Source of the DNA: a bacterium
GTDB lineage: Bacteria > Pseudomonadota > Alphaproteobacteria > Sphingomonadales > Sphingomonadaceae
DNA length: 57,864 nt
Direction of reading: 5' to 3'
Assembly: GCA_030824575.1 (NCBI GenBank)
Contig: JAVBXL010000116.1
Coordinates: forward strand, 1-57,864
Part shown: positions 6,788 to 15,784 of the stretch, one piece after another
Layout of the letters: every line of letters begins with the position of its first letter
Numbering within the stretch: the stretch's first letter is position 1
Position numbers and translations under genes: made by a program
Notes under the pieces: model-generated
Databases searched by the model: none
What the model was told of the DNA's origin: nothing
Seen by the model: only the letters and a program-made list of their open reading frames with translations

Positions 6788-7432
6788 ATGGCCATGGCGC
6801 TTTTCCGCAAATCACGCCCGAAGGACTGGGATCCGCTCGCCGACAAGCCGGCGAGCTGGGGCATCCACCGCTATCTTCAGGGTTCAGCCAATCTCTTCGA
6901 GGAGAACAGGCTGCTCAAATTCGCGATCGCCGGTCTGTTCGGCATCACCGCTGTGCTCGGCATGCTGATCTACACCTCGAACCAGAATCAGCGGACGGTC
7001 ATCGTGCCGTTCGGGACGGGCGGCGACCTCTATGTGACGGGAAATGCGCCCTCGGCGCCGTACCTGCGCACGATGACGCGAAACATCGTCAGCCTGTCGG
7101 GTACCTATTCGGCCTATTCCGCCGATCCGCAGTTCCAGGAACTGCTGAGCATCGTCCACCCCTCCGCCTATAACAGCATCCGCGACACCCTGACCGCCAT
7201 TCTCGACGAGCTCTCGGACAATCCGACGCTTTCGATCGCGACCTATATCCGGCCAGACCAGCCCGTCCTGACCACCAGCACCGACATCGTCGTGCCGGTC
7301 GAAAAGGTCCGCGTGATCGGCGGCGTGATCCGCAAGTTCCGGGGCAATCTTCGGATTGGCTACGCGATCGACAACGGCCGCTTCTGGCTGACGTCCCTGC
7401 ATGAGGAGAATTTCGATGCCGAAACTCGGTAA
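6788..7432 (+). CDS. traE: TraE, VirB8-like pilus assembly protein
   Basis: The 214-residue protein has an N-terminal cytoplasmic part, one membrane helix (LLKFAIAGLFGITAVLGMLI) and a periplasmic NTF2/VirB8-like domain. TraE belongs to the inner-membrane platform of F-type machines. A second ATG two codons in (6794) is possible. It starts one base after the traL stop and its end overlaps the traK start. Confidence 0.85.
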   Translation: MAMALFRKSRPKDWDPLADKPASWGIHRYLQGSANLFEENRLLKFAIAGLFGITAVLGMLIYTSNQNQRTVIVPFGTGGDLYVTGNAPSAPYLRTMTRNIVSLSGTYSAYSADPQFQELLSIVHPSAYNSIRDTLTAILDELSDNPTLSIATYIRPDQPVLTTSTDIVVPVEKVRVIGGVIRKFRGNLRIGYAIDNGRFWLTSLHEENFDAETR

Positions 7433-8186
7433 TCGCGGCCGTGCGAGCCTGCTGACGGCCGGCCTCATCTTCGCGGCACCGCCGGCATTCGCCCAGGCGA
7501 TTACCGCGCTGCCCGATCAGACCGCCTCGATCCGGCTGTCCAATCGCGACGTCAACCACATCATCTGCCAGGGCGGCGAGATCGAGGACGTCAAATTCTC
7601 GGCCGAAAAGGCGATCGCGGTCGAGCGAGGCGGGTCGGACGCGTGGATCAAATTCCTGGTGAAGGAGATCGACGGCGAAGGCACGCCGACGCGGACCTAT
7701 GTGACCACGCCTTCCGAATTCTTCGTGTCGTGCAATGGGGCGATCTACCCGCTCTACACCGAGCCGTCGGACATCCCCGCGCAGACCGTGATCCTGGCCT
7801 CGGGCACCGCGCAGCGCGCCCGCGCCAATCAGGATCTGCTCGGTCCGCTGGTCGAGGAAGAGCGCGCCGTCTCGATTACGCTGTCGATGTTGCAGGACCG
7901 CGTGCCGGCAAGCTTTGCCGAGGTAGCGCCGATCGCCGGTGATATCGTCCTGCCGACCTTGCCCGCGGCGCGCCTCCATGAACGCCGGCGGTTTGCAATT
8001 GAAGGCGCTGGCCTTTCGGCATCCGAATATCTGGTTCAGGCGTCAGCCGACCTTGTCCTCGCCGAGCCCGAGTTCCTGGTGTCGTTGCTCGGCTCGAACA
8101 TCTTCGCGGTCACGCTCGATCGTATCGCGCTGAAGGCGGGCGATAGCGCACGGCTCATCATCATTCGCCGGGGAGCTGTCCAATGA
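7416..8186 (+). CDS. traK: TraK, outer-membrane core component (VirB9-like)
   Basis: The 256-residue secreted protein starts at ATG 7416 behind GAGGAG, inside the end of traE. It has a signal peptide (LLTAGLIFAAPPAFAQ). Size, beta-rich composition and position between traE and traB match TraK, which forms the outer-membrane ring with TraB and TraV. It overlaps traB as ATGA. Confidence 0.85.
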   Translation: MPKLGNRGRASLLTAGLIFAAPPAFAQAITALPDQTASIRLSNRDVNHIICQGGEIEDVKFSAEKAIAVERGGSDAWIKFLVKEIDGEGTPTRTYVTTPSEFFVSCNGAIYPLYTEPSDIPAQTVILASGTAQRARANQDLLGPLVEEERAVSITLSMLQDRVPASFAEVAPIAGDIVLPTLPAARLHERRRFAIEGAGLSASEYLVQASADLVLAEPEFLVSLLGSNIFAVTLDRIALKAGDSARLIIIRRGAVQ

Positions 8187-9520
8187 GCGAGAGACCAGAA
8201 GAGACCGCACCGGATGCCGCTGGGCCTGGTGAGCAGAGCCCTTTCCAGGCGCATCTCGCCGCTCAGGCGGCGCAGGACGGCGGTGACGACGCGCGGGGTG
8301 CGGCGCTGCTCGACTGGCGCGCGCGCTGGGACTCGCTGAGTTCGACGGGCAAGCTGCGCGTGAAGCAATTCGGCGTGGCCACGGCGATCGGCGTGCTTGG
8401 CTACGGCCTCTATTCTGCGAGCACGGCCGACAAGCCGGTCGTTGCGGCGCCCGAGGCCTCCAAGCTCGATATGGGCGCGGGCCTGCGCGGCGACAGCCTC
8501 GAGGTGAAGCTGCGTGGCGATTTGAAAAAGGTTCTGGACGGCCAGTCCATGCTCGGCGATCGGGTGACGGCGATCGAGGAGGGCAAGACACCGATCGGAG
8601 CGCAAGGCACCGGCCCCGTGGCAGCAGGGGCGGACGGCGCGCCATTGCCGCCTGCCCTTCCCGGCGGCGGCGCGCCGGAGTTTCCGCCATCGCCATCCGG
8701 TGCTTCGGGCGCGGCGGGCGACAATAGTTTGCCAGCCCCGCCATCCGCACCGGTGGGACCCCCCGCTCCGCCGGCACCGCCGGTCGAAAAAGTGGTGGGT
8801 GCAATCGGGGCCGCCACATCGCCGGTCGTCCAGAAGGATGCGGCCGCGGCGTCGGACGAGTCGAAAAAAAAGATTCGGACGATCTATTTGCCGCCTGGTT
8901 TCATGAAGGCGCGGCTGCTGACGGGCGTGGACGCCTTGGCGAGCCACGACGCAACCTCGAACCCGGAGCCGATTATCGCGCGGGTCCAGGCGCCGGCCGT
9001 GCTCCCCAATGACGTCAAGGCGAACCTCTCGGGCTGTTTCGTCATCGGCAACGCGACCGGCAGCCTCGCCAAGGAGCGCGTCGAGATCCAGCTCGTGACG
9101 CTTTCCTGCGTCGACTTCGACGAACATTCGGTCGTCGACCAGAGCGTCAAGGGTTTCTTTGTCGATACAGACGGCAAGAAGGGCCTGTCGGGCAAGGTCG
9201 TCACCCGCGCCGGCGCGGCATTGGCCCGGACCTTTATCGCGGGGACCATCAGCGGCATCGCCCAGACGGTTGAGAACACCTTTGGTGATACGTCGACCTC
9301 GGCGCTCGGCACGGTGAGGACGCTTAATGCCGGCGATGCCGCCAAGTCCGGCATAGCGGGCGGCCTTTCCAAATCTTCGGACAAGCTGACCGATTTCTAT
9401 CTCGATCTCGCGCGCCAGGCCGGCCCGATCGTCGAGGTCGGCGCGGCGAAGGACGTGGTCGTTGTCATCCAGGAGGGCGTGACCCTCGAAATCAAACCAT
9501 CGGCGGGGAGCAAATTCTGA
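8183..9520 (+). CDS. traB: TraB, VirB10-like scaffold of the transfer channel
   Basis: The 445-residue protein has a cytoplasmic N-terminus, a membrane helix near residues 55-75, a charged and Pro/Gly/Ala-rich periplasmic linker (about residues 145-210) and a C-terminal VirB10/TrbI domain. That domain begins with KKKIRTIYLPPGFMKARLLTG and includes SGCFVIGNATGSLAKERVEI. TraB spans the envelope and links the inner platform to the TraK/TraV ring. Starts and stops overlap with both neighbours (ATGA and TGATG). Confidence 0.9.
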   Translation: MSERPEETAPDAAGPGEQSPFQAHLAAQAAQDGGDDARGAALLDWRARWDSLSSTGKLRVKQFGVATAIGVLGYGLYSASTADKPVVAAPEASKLDMGAGLRGDSLEVKLRGDLKKVLDGQSMLGDRVTAIEEGKTPIGAQGTGPVAAGADGAPLPPALPGGGAPEFPPSPSGASGAAGDNSLPAPPSAPVGPPAPPAPPVEKVVGAIGAATSPVVQKDAAAASDESKKKIRTIYLPPGFMKARLLTGVDALASHDATSNPEPIIARVQAPAVLPNDVKANLSGCFVIGNATGSLAKERVEIQLVTLSCVDFDEHSVVDQSVKGFFVDTDGKKGLSGKVVTRAGAALARTFIAGTISGIAQTVENTFGDTSTSALGTVRTLNAGDAAKSGIAGGLSKSSDKLTDFYLDLARQAGPIVEVGAAKDVVVVIQEGVTLEIKPSAGSKF

Positions 9521-10254
9521 TGCCCAGGACCCTTTCACGCAAAGTCTCGATCCGCAGTCACCGACTGCTTCTCATGCCCGTAATCGCGGCCCTCGGCGGG
9601 TGCGCGACACTCGGCTCGGTGATGTCGCCTTACTCCGAAAAATATAGCTGCAAGAACAGCGACCATGGGCAGTGCGTCCATCCCGAGAAGGCCTATGAGG
9701 ATGCGGTCGCCGGCCGGCCGTCCCGGTCGGACCCTGCCGTCACCAACGACAAGAAGCTGCTGCGTGGCCAGGCTGCTGCACCGGCAATGCCCGGCATGGT
9801 GTCTGGTGCGCTGGGCAAAGGCGCGGCAGCGCCCGCGGGTGCCTATCTCGGGTATAAGGACAGCGTCTATCGCGAGCTTCAGGGGCTGATCGACCAACCG
9901 GTCACGCCGATGCTCAAACCGCCGCGAACCGTTCGCACGCTGATCCTGCCTTATGCCGACCGTCAGCGGCCCGACCGGCTCTACATGCCGCGCTTCGTCT
10001 TCTCGATCGTCGAGACGCCCGCCTGGGTCGTCGGCGACTATCTGGTCGATCCGGTCCAGCCATCGACCCAGGCGCCCGTCCTGGGTCAGGTTCAGGAGCG
10101 CGAGATTGACGGGACGATCTCTGCAACGGCGTTGGCACCGCCGGCCAGGGACCCGCGCACGCTGGTACCTGCGCCCATGAATGCGCGCCCGTTGGCACCG
10201 ACGCCCAGGGCTTCGAGCAGGCTCGTGCCCGGGCCGAAGGATCAGAGCAAGTGA
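9520..10254 (+). CDS. traV: TraV, outer-membrane lipoprotein
   Basis: The 244-residue protein starts with a lipoprotein signal: basic N-terminus, LLLMPVIAALGGC lipobox, Cys at about residue 28. The Cys-containing segment YSCKNSDHGQCVHPEKAYEDA is typical of TraV. It should anchor the core ring with TraK and TraB. A repeated Pro-rich tail (APMNARPLAPTPRA) follows. It overlaps traB (TGATG) and traC (GTGA). Confidence 0.87.
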   Translation: MPRTLSRKVSIRSHRLLLMPVIAALGGCATLGSVMSPYSEKYSCKNSDHGQCVHPEKAYEDAVAGRPSRSDPAVTNDKKLLRGQAAAPAMPGMVSGALGKGAAAPAGAYLGYKDSVYRELQGLIDQPVTPMLKPPRTVRTLILPYADRQRPDRLYMPRFVFSIVETPAWVVGDYLVDPVQPSTQAPVLGQVQEREIDGTISATALAPPARDPRTLVPAPMNARPLAPTPRASSRLVPGPKDQSK

Positions 10255-12785
10255 AGGCGCGCGGCACCCGAACTGGCGGCGACCTGAGCTTTGCCCAGCT
10301 TCGGCAAAGCGTCGCGCGTGATCGCTTCTCCGATTACCTGCCGCTCGTCGCATGGGACGAGGATGAGGAGGCGTTCCTCTGCATCGACGATGGCTGGGGT
10401 TATGGCTGGGAGCTTGTGCCGAGCGCCTACATGTTTGCGCATGTGCATCAGGCGCTGCTCGGGCTCCTCAACATCCACTTCCCCGATGGCACGGTCCTTC
10501 AGCTTCACAGTTTCGCCGATCCGCTGATCGAGACGACGCTCGATGCGTTTCTCGACCTCAAGACCCGCGACGATCCCCTGATCCAGGCATCGGCCAGGCG
10601 CACCGCCGATTATCTGCTGGCGGGGACGCACGGGCTTCGCGCAATGCACGGCATTCCCGTCCGGGATTTTCGTACGATCCTGTCGGTGAAGACGAGGCGG
10701 CCGCTGAGTAGCGACCTTCGCCGTCAGGTCGAGGAGCAGCTTGCAAAGCTTGGCATCGTTCGCTTGCCGCCAGAGGAGATCGTCTCCTTCTATCGGCGCA
10801 TCTTCAATGGCGTGTTCGCCGCCGCTCCTGGCGTCTTCTCGTCGAGCCCCGATGCGACCGGCGCGGCGCCGCCGGTCCGCAAGCAGATCATCGACGCCGG
10901 TCCCGATCTCCTGTTCGAGGGACCGGAGCTGTTCCTCGGCAACCAGGTGGCGCGCTGCCTGACGCCCAAGTCACCGGCGCGGCGCATCACGGCCGAGCGC
11001 GCCAACCGACTGACCGGCGGCATGCGCGGGAGCGCGGAGGATAGCGACCAGATCGGGGGGCCGTTCCTCTACACGCTCAACGTCCTGTTCGATCACTCGC
11101 AGTTCGAGATTCACAAGCGCGCGCAGGTGCTCTCGGCGCAGAAGGCCGCCGGCAGCTTCGCGGTCGAGGTGAGCAAACAGATCGAGGAGATCGGTTGGAT
11201 CCTCGACGAGGCCGGCAACTCCAAATTCGTGCGGGTGATCCCGACGGTATGGGTGTTCGGCCGCACCAGCGCCCATGCCCGCGAGATGGCGGCGCGCGCC
11301 AAGCGGCTTTGGGAAGGCGAACCCCTGCCCTTCATGATGCAGGAGGAAAGCTATCTCAATCCGATCCTGCTCACGATGAGCCTGCCGTTCGGGCTGTACC
11401 CGGACGGGCGCACCCTGCGAATGCTCGAGCGCGATTTCCGGATGCCGGTGAAGGCTGCGGTGCTGATGGCGCCGATCCAGACCGACTTTCGCGGTGGCGG
11501 GCGCCCTGCCCTCCTCTACACCGGCCGGAAGGGCCAACTGGTCACGCTCGACCTGTTCGATCCGCGCATCAACAATTACAATTTCATCGTCTCGGCGGAG
11601 AGCGGCGCCGGCAAGAGCTTCCTGCTCAACAATCTCTGCCAGCAATATTATGCGCAGAATGCGCTCATTCGCATCATCGATATCGGCGGCAGCTATCGCA
11701 AGCTCTGCACGCTCTGCTCGGGTCGTTACATCGACATCGGCGAGGAGAAGCTCGTCCTCAACCCGTTCGACATGGGCTTCGCGCTCGACGGCGAAGACAA
11801 GCAGTCGGCGATCTCGATGGCGGTCGCGATCGTCGCCGAGATGGCGAACGCCGCCACCCGCAAGGGTGTCACCACCTCGGAATGGAATCTCCTGAAATCG
11901 GCTGTCCAGTGGACGATCGATGAAGGTCATTCCGAAGAGGGCATCGATGCGGTCCGTGCATGGCTCGGCGCCTATCCCGCGTTCGCGGCATCGGATCTCG
12001 ACCGCGTCGATCATCTGATACCGGTCTCGAGGGAATTGGCCTTCAACCTGCGCGATTTCGCGAGCGAGGGCGCTTACGGCCATTTCTTCAACGGCCCTTC
12101 GACCTTCGACATCACGGCCGACGAGTTCGTCGTGCTGGAGCTCGAACGGCTGAAGAGCATGCCTGACCTGTTCAACGTCATCGTCATGGTGGTGGTGAAC
12201 GCGGTCACCCAGGAGCTGTATCTCTCAGGCCGCGACCGGCCGCGTTTCGTGCTCTGCGACGAAGCCGCCCAGTTCATGACCAAGACCGAAGGGCAGGATC
12301 TGTCACGACTCGCCGAAGCGTTCGGCCAGGGCTACCGCCGCGCGCGCAAATATCAGGGTTCGTTCGGTATCGTTCTGCAGTCGATGAACGACCTGATGCT
12401 GTTCGGGGGCACCGGTCAGGTCATCCTCGAGAATGCCGCGACGCGGTTCCTGCTGCAGGGCTCGACCTATGACAAGGCGGTCGAGAACAAGATCCTCGAT
12501 TATTCGGGGTTCGTCCTCGAGCTGCTGAAGTCGGTCCGGAACTCGAAGCCCAATTATAGCGAGGTCTTCATCGACTCTCCGCTGGGTCTCGGCATCGCCA
12601 GGCTCGTCGTCGACCCCTTCTCGTACTGGATCAACACCAGCGCGCCGCAGGAGGTTGCCGCGTTCGAGGCGCTGCTGCGCGCCGGCCGCTCTCCGCTCGA
12701 CGCGGTGTGTGAACTCGCCGGCGTCGATCCGGCCGAGATTCTTGGGTCTCGGCCCGAATTGCGCCTACATGAGGAGATTGCGTGA
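10251..12785 (+). CDS. traC: TraC, VirB4-like ATPase of pilus assembly
   Basis: The 844-residue cytoplasmic ATPase starts at GTG 10251, overlapping the traV stop. It carries the TraC N-terminal region, Walker A at residues 451-456 (SGAGKSFLLNN) and Walker B near residue 665 (RFVLCDEAAQFM), followed by the family block RRARKYQGSFGIVLQSMNDL. It powers pilin extraction and secretion. Length is close to F TraC (~875). Confidence 0.93.
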   Translation: MKARGTRTGGDLSFAQLRQSVARDRFSDYLPLVAWDEDEEAFLCIDDGWGYGWELVPSAYMFAHVHQALLGLLNIHFPDGTVLQLHSFADPLIETTLDAFLDLKTRDDPLIQASARRTADYLLAGTHGLRAMHGIPVRDFRTILSVKTRRPLSSDLRRQVEEQLAKLGIVRLPPEEIVSFYRRIFNGVFAAAPGVFSSSPDATGAAPPVRKQIIDAGPDLLFEGPELFLGNQVARCLTPKSPARRITAERANRLTGGMRGSAEDSDQIGGPFLYTLNVLFDHSQFEIHKRAQVLSAQKAAGSFAVEVSKQIEEIGWILDEAGNSKFVRVIPTVWVFGRTSAHAREMAARAKRLWEGEPLPFMMQEESYLNPILLTMSLPFGLYPDGRTLRMLERDFRMPVKAAVLMAPIQTDFRGGGRPALLYTGRKGQLVTLDLFDPRINNYNFIVSAESGAGKSFLLNNLCQQYYAQNALIRIIDIGGSYRKLCTLCSGRYIDIGEEKLVLNPFDMGFALDGEDKQSAISMAVAIVAEMANAATRKGVTTSEWNLLKSAVQWTIDEGHSEEGIDAVRAWLGAYPAFAASDLDRVDHLIPVSRELAFNLRDFASEGAYGHFFNGPSTFDITADEFVVLELERLKSMPDLFNVIVMVVVNAVTQELYLSGRDRPRFVLCDEAAQFMTKTEGQDLSRLAEAFGQGYRRARKYQGSFGIVLQSMNDLMLFGGTGQVILENAATRFLLQGSTYDKAVENKILDYSGFVLELLKSVRNSKPNYSEVFIDSPLGLGIARLVVDPFSYWINTSAPQEVAAFEALLRAGRSPLDAVCELAGVDPAEILGSRPELRLHEEIA

Positions 12786-13126
12786 TGCTGAAGCGCAAGC
12801 CTCCGCAGAACCAGATGGTCTTTGATCTGACGTCATTCGACAGCAGCAAGGATGCTCAGCTCGAACGGATGATCGAAGCACGCGTCGCGATCCGCGCCGA
12901 GGCGGCGGCGATCCGCTGGCGGTTCCGGCTGATGGTGATCGAGGCGGCGATGATGACGAGCCTGGTGCTCGCAGCCGGGTTCGCCCTCAACCAGCCCCAT
13001 GCGATGGTGGTGCGCAGCGCGCTCATCGTCGGAGCGGCCTGCTTCGCGAGCGGCGTCATGCTGGTTGGCCTGTCCGGCGTTACCGGTCTGGCGATCTCCG
13101 CCGTTCGTCGGTGGAGGGCGCGATGA
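12785..13126 (+). CDS. Small inner-membrane protein in the TrbI position
   Basis: The 113-residue protein starts at ATG 12785 sharing the traC stop (TGATG); a GTG three bases upstream is an alternative. After a ~45-residue polar N-terminus there are two hydrophobic segments (LMVIEAAMMTSLVLAAGFAL and SALIVGAACFASGVMLVGL) and a basic tail. I do not recognise a family. In F the gene between traC and traW is trbI, so a positional analogue is possible without sequence support. Confidence 0.6.
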   Translation: MLKRKPPQNQMVFDLTSFDSSKDAQLERMIEARVAIRAEAAAIRWRFRLMVIEAAMMTSLVLAAGFALNQPHAMVVRSALIVGAACFASGVMLVGLSGVTGLAISAVRRWRAR

Positions 13127-13521
13127 TACGCGTGACACTCGCCGACGGCACCGCGGAGCTTATCGAGCGCGAGATCGAACCCCGCCGTCCGGGCGAGACG
13201 CTGTACGATTTCATGCTGCGCTCGGCGCATGAGACAAGCCTCGAGGCGAGAGCGCTGCGCGCCCTGCTCGATGCCCATGTGGCGAGCCTTGGCGCGGAGC
13301 GTGCGTCCGTCGTGCGGCGGCGACGTGCGATGCTGGTCGGGCAGAGTTTCATCTCAGGCTTGGTCGCGAGCGTCCTGATCCGGCCCGACACGGTCGGTGA
13401 CGCCTGGATTATCGCGATGCCGGTGGCGGTCCTGACCTTGGGTGCCAGCCTGGTGCTGTCATTCTTCATGCCGGCCCTCGACAAGGGTGTCGTCCGGATG
13501 GCGCGGTGGTGGCGGCGATGA
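13123..13521 (+). CDS. Small membrane protein of the transfer operon
   Basis: The 132-residue product begins at ATG 13123, overlapping the upstream stop (ATGA). It has a soluble, Arg/Glu-rich N-terminal half and two hydrophobic stretches near the C-terminus (AMLVGQSFISGLVASVLI and AWIIAMPVAVLTLGASLVL). Unrecognised. Tight coupling on both sides implies a role in the transfer machine. Confidence 0.6.
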   Translation: MIRVTLADGTAELIEREIEPRRPGETLYDFMLRSAHETSLEARALRALLDAHVASLGAERASVVRRRRAMLVGQSFISGLVASVLIRPDTVGDAWIIAMPVAVLTLGASLVLSFFMPALDKGVVRMARWWRR

Positions 13522-13778
13522 GGGGTATCTTGTCCTCGACGCCGTCGCTCGGCTCGATCCGTTTGCTGCTCGGCAGCAAGCTGCTGTTGCTGATCCAGGC
13601 GTGGATCGTGCTGCGCAGCGGTCAGCTTCTGGACGGTATGCACTGGTTTGTCGTCGGCGCGATCGTCGTCATCGCCATCCTGTGTCTCGTCGGCGCCGTC
13701 ATCGGCGAGCCGGACGACAGCGCCGAAGACCATAACCGGCCGTGGCGGCGCAGAGCGGAGGGTCGTCATCATGAATGA
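13518..13778 (+). CDS. Small membrane protein of the transfer operon
   Basis: The 86-residue product starts at ATG 13518 (ATGA overlap). It has hydrophobic segments (LLLGSKLLLLIQAWIVL and WFVVGAIVVIAILCLVGAVI) and an acidic-then-basic tail. Its end overlaps the traW start by 8 bases. No family recognised; its existence is supported by coupling and membrane character. Confidence 0.6.
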   Translation: MRGILSSTPSLGSIRLLLGSKLLLLIQAWIVLRSGQLLDGMHWFVVGAIVVIAILCLVGAVIGEPDDSAEDHNRPWRRRAEGRHHE

Positions 13779-14448
13779 GGCTATTGGCGGCGCGGCAAGC
13801 TTCACCACCCCTGCGCGCATTCGTGTCGTGTTGTTCCAGGGCGCCACAACGATCGTTCTGCTCGCCTGCGCGCTTGTCACCGCTGCGGCGCATGCCCAGA
13901 CTTCGGTGATCGGACGCACCTGGCCGATCGCGGAACCCGATGCCCTGGAGGAAATCGAGGGTCGCACACAGAAGCTGCCCCCCAATATGGCGAGCCGTTT
14001 CGGCCCGCGCGCGAGCTGGTCGGCGATGAAGGCCGCTCCGCTGGCCGTAGCGCAGGCGAACCGCGTGCGGAGCGTCGTTCCTTTCTACACGCTCGATTTC
14101 GATGTGAAGCTTCCGGACGGCAAATTGCTTTATCCGAAGGGCTTCACCTTCAACCCGCTGACCTATGTGTCGCTGCCGCAACGCCTGGTCGTCGTCCGCC
14201 CCGAGGATCTTGGCTGGGCGCTGCGCACCGCCACGCCATCAGATTGGATCCTGCTTGCCGCCGGCCCGCGTGGCGGGAGCGATCCGATCACGCTCGGCCA
14301 GAAGGTTGGCCGCTCGCTCTTCATCCTCGAGCAGCGCGTGAAAGACCGTCTCGGTCTCGAGGTGGCGCCGGTCATCGTGTCGCAGATCGGCCAGAAACTG
14401 GAGCTGACCGAGGTGAAGCTCAACCGCACCGGGAGCGCGCCGCGATGA
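13771..14448 (+). CDS. traW: TraW, pilus assembly protein
   Basis: The 225-residue exported protein starts at ATG 13771 behind GGAGGG and has a signal peptide ending AAAHAQ. The family pattern is clear: IGRTWPIAEPDALEEIEGR near the mature N-terminus, then LPDGKLLYPKGFTFNPL and IVSQIGQKLELTEV. TraW works with TrbC in F pilus assembly, and trbC is present downstream here as a separate gene. Confidence 0.88.
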   Translation: MNEAIGGAASFTTPARIRVVLFQGATTIVLLACALVTAAAHAQTSVIGRTWPIAEPDALEEIEGRTQKLPPNMASRFGPRASWSAMKAAPLAVAQANRVRSVVPFYTLDFDVKLPDGKLLYPKGFTFNPLTYVSLPQRLVVVRPEDLGWALRTATPSDWILLAAGPRGGSDPITLGQKVGRSLFILEQRVKDRLGLEVAPVIVSQIGQKLELTEVKLNRTGSAPR

Positions 14449-15458
14449 CCCGTCTCGCATTGTTGCGCAGCATAGCGGCTGCCTTTCTGCTTCTCGTGCT
14501 GTCCCCGGCTTCGCCAGCGCATGCGTCGTCTTGTCCGACCGGGACGGTGTTCAACCCGATCACGAAAGTGCGCTGGACGTGCATCTTTCCGATCACTATC
14601 GGCGGCGTGAAGATCGGCACGGGCGACAAGCTCGGCAAGGCGCTCGACGCGCAGTCGTCCTCGAGTCCGATCTGCGCCTGCCGGAAGGGTGCGACCTTCT
14701 GGTTCGGGGTGAAGGTCTCCTTCTGGTCGCCCAATCGCATGGTCGACGTGGTGACCGAGCCAGGATGCATGATGGCGCTCGGCGTCGACCTGATGCCGAC
14801 CCACGGCAAGCTGCAAGGCAGCCAGTCGTCGATCGCCGACGGGACGAACACGCGCAAGATGTTCGCGCAGATGCACTATTATATCTCGCCGGTCTGGAAG
14901 ATGCTGGACATGTTCACGGACCTGCCCTGCTTCCAGGATGACGGGTTCGACGTGGCGCTCATCACCGAGGTGCTGCCGACCTGGCAGTCGGGGACGCTCG
15001 GCGCGATCATCCAGCCCGAGGGCATATTGTTCGGCAACCCCGCCGCGGGGCTCGCCTGCATGGCCGACAGCGCGGCCGCGGCTGCCGGCAAGGTTCTCGA
15101 CCCGCTCTTCTGGTGCATGGGCAGCTGGGGTGCCACCTATCCGATCGCCGGCGACATTCATTTCGATGACTCGGTCGAAGCCTGGGCTGGCCTCGCCGCG
15201 CGCGGTACCTTCATGATGGGCCGCCTCGGCGCGCTCACCATCTCGTCGACTGACGGCTGCTCGTTCAAGGCCCAGCCGATCTGGACCAAGTCCCGCTACA
15301 AGCTCCAGCTGATGGAGCCGGTTAAGGGCGGGAGTTGCGTCAATATCGGCCGGCCAGGTTCCTTGTGGTCGAGCGCGAAGCACGCGCCCGGCAAGGACAA
15401 TGCCCAATTCATGCTCTTCGAAAAGACGATCTGCTGCGCCGGAGTGTCGGTGCCATGA
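14445..15458 (+). CDS. traU: TraU, Cys-rich periplasmic transfer protein
   Basis: The 337-residue protein has a signal peptide (FLLLVLSPASPAHAS) and the TraU signature: CPTGTVFNPITKVRWTC, PICACRKG, FWCMGSWGATYP and many paired Cys residues. TraU is needed for DNA transfer more than for pilus growth in F. Disulfide maturation is likely served by the Dsb-like proteins of this operon. It overlaps traW as ATGA. Confidence 0.92.
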   Translation: MTRLALLRSIAAAFLLLVLSPASPAHASSCPTGTVFNPITKVRWTCIFPITIGGVKIGTGDKLGKALDAQSSSSPICACRKGATFWFGVKVSFWSPNRMVDVVTEPGCMMALGVDLMPTHGKLQGSQSSIADGTNTRKMFAQMHYYISPVWKMLDMFTDLPCFQDDGFDVALITEVLPTWQSGTLGAIIQPEGILFGNPAAGLACMADSAAAAAGKVLDPLFWCMGSWGATYPIAGDIHFDDSVEAWAGLAARGTFMMGRLGALTISSTDGCSFKAQPIWTKSRYKLQLMEPVKGGSCVNIGRPGSLWSSAKHAPGKDNAQFMLFEKTICCAGVSVP

Positions 15459-15784
15459 GCGGATCGTTTCACGGACACCTCGTCAGTTCCGGACGTCAGG
15501 CCGGGTCTGCCCGCCAGGACCCGTTGGGTCTCCCGGGACAAAGCGAGGTGGGAGCGGCGCTGCACAGCCCCCGCGGTGCCGCTCCAACCCCGGTCAGCGC
15601 GGCCGGCTCCCTCCCGGCTCGGCAGATGGCATTCCCCCGTGCCTCTGTCCTGGCGGCGGCCGCGCTGACCATTTTTGAAGGCCGGGCGGTGTCCCGCCTT
15701 TCCCGTTCTTCGGACTCCCAGGCAGCTCCACCGTTTCCGCCTTCGTCAAAGATCGCGGCAGGACGGGCCGTCGGAGCGCGTGCT
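15459..15784 (+). other. 326-bp spacer, open in frame with the next gene
   Basis: Between the traU stop and the ATG at 15785 the frame is open all the way from ATG 15455, which overlaps the traU stop as ATGA like the other junctions. Using it would add 110 residues, rich in Ser, Ala, Arg and Pro, before an obvious signal peptide, which is unlikely for an exported protein. An inverted repeat GGAGCGGC/GCCGCTCC lies at 15552-15586. Either a leader coupling peptide or a decayed segment would fit; I see no separate gene. Confidence 0.4.

Noticed and set aside
8036..9538. 500-residue minus-strand frame opposite traB
   Set aside because: Composition is antisense-like, with no domain or ribosome site; traB on the plus strand is well supported.
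14163..15407. 414-residue minus-strand frame opposite traU
   Set aside because: Antisense of a well-recognised Cys-rich TraU; no start signal.
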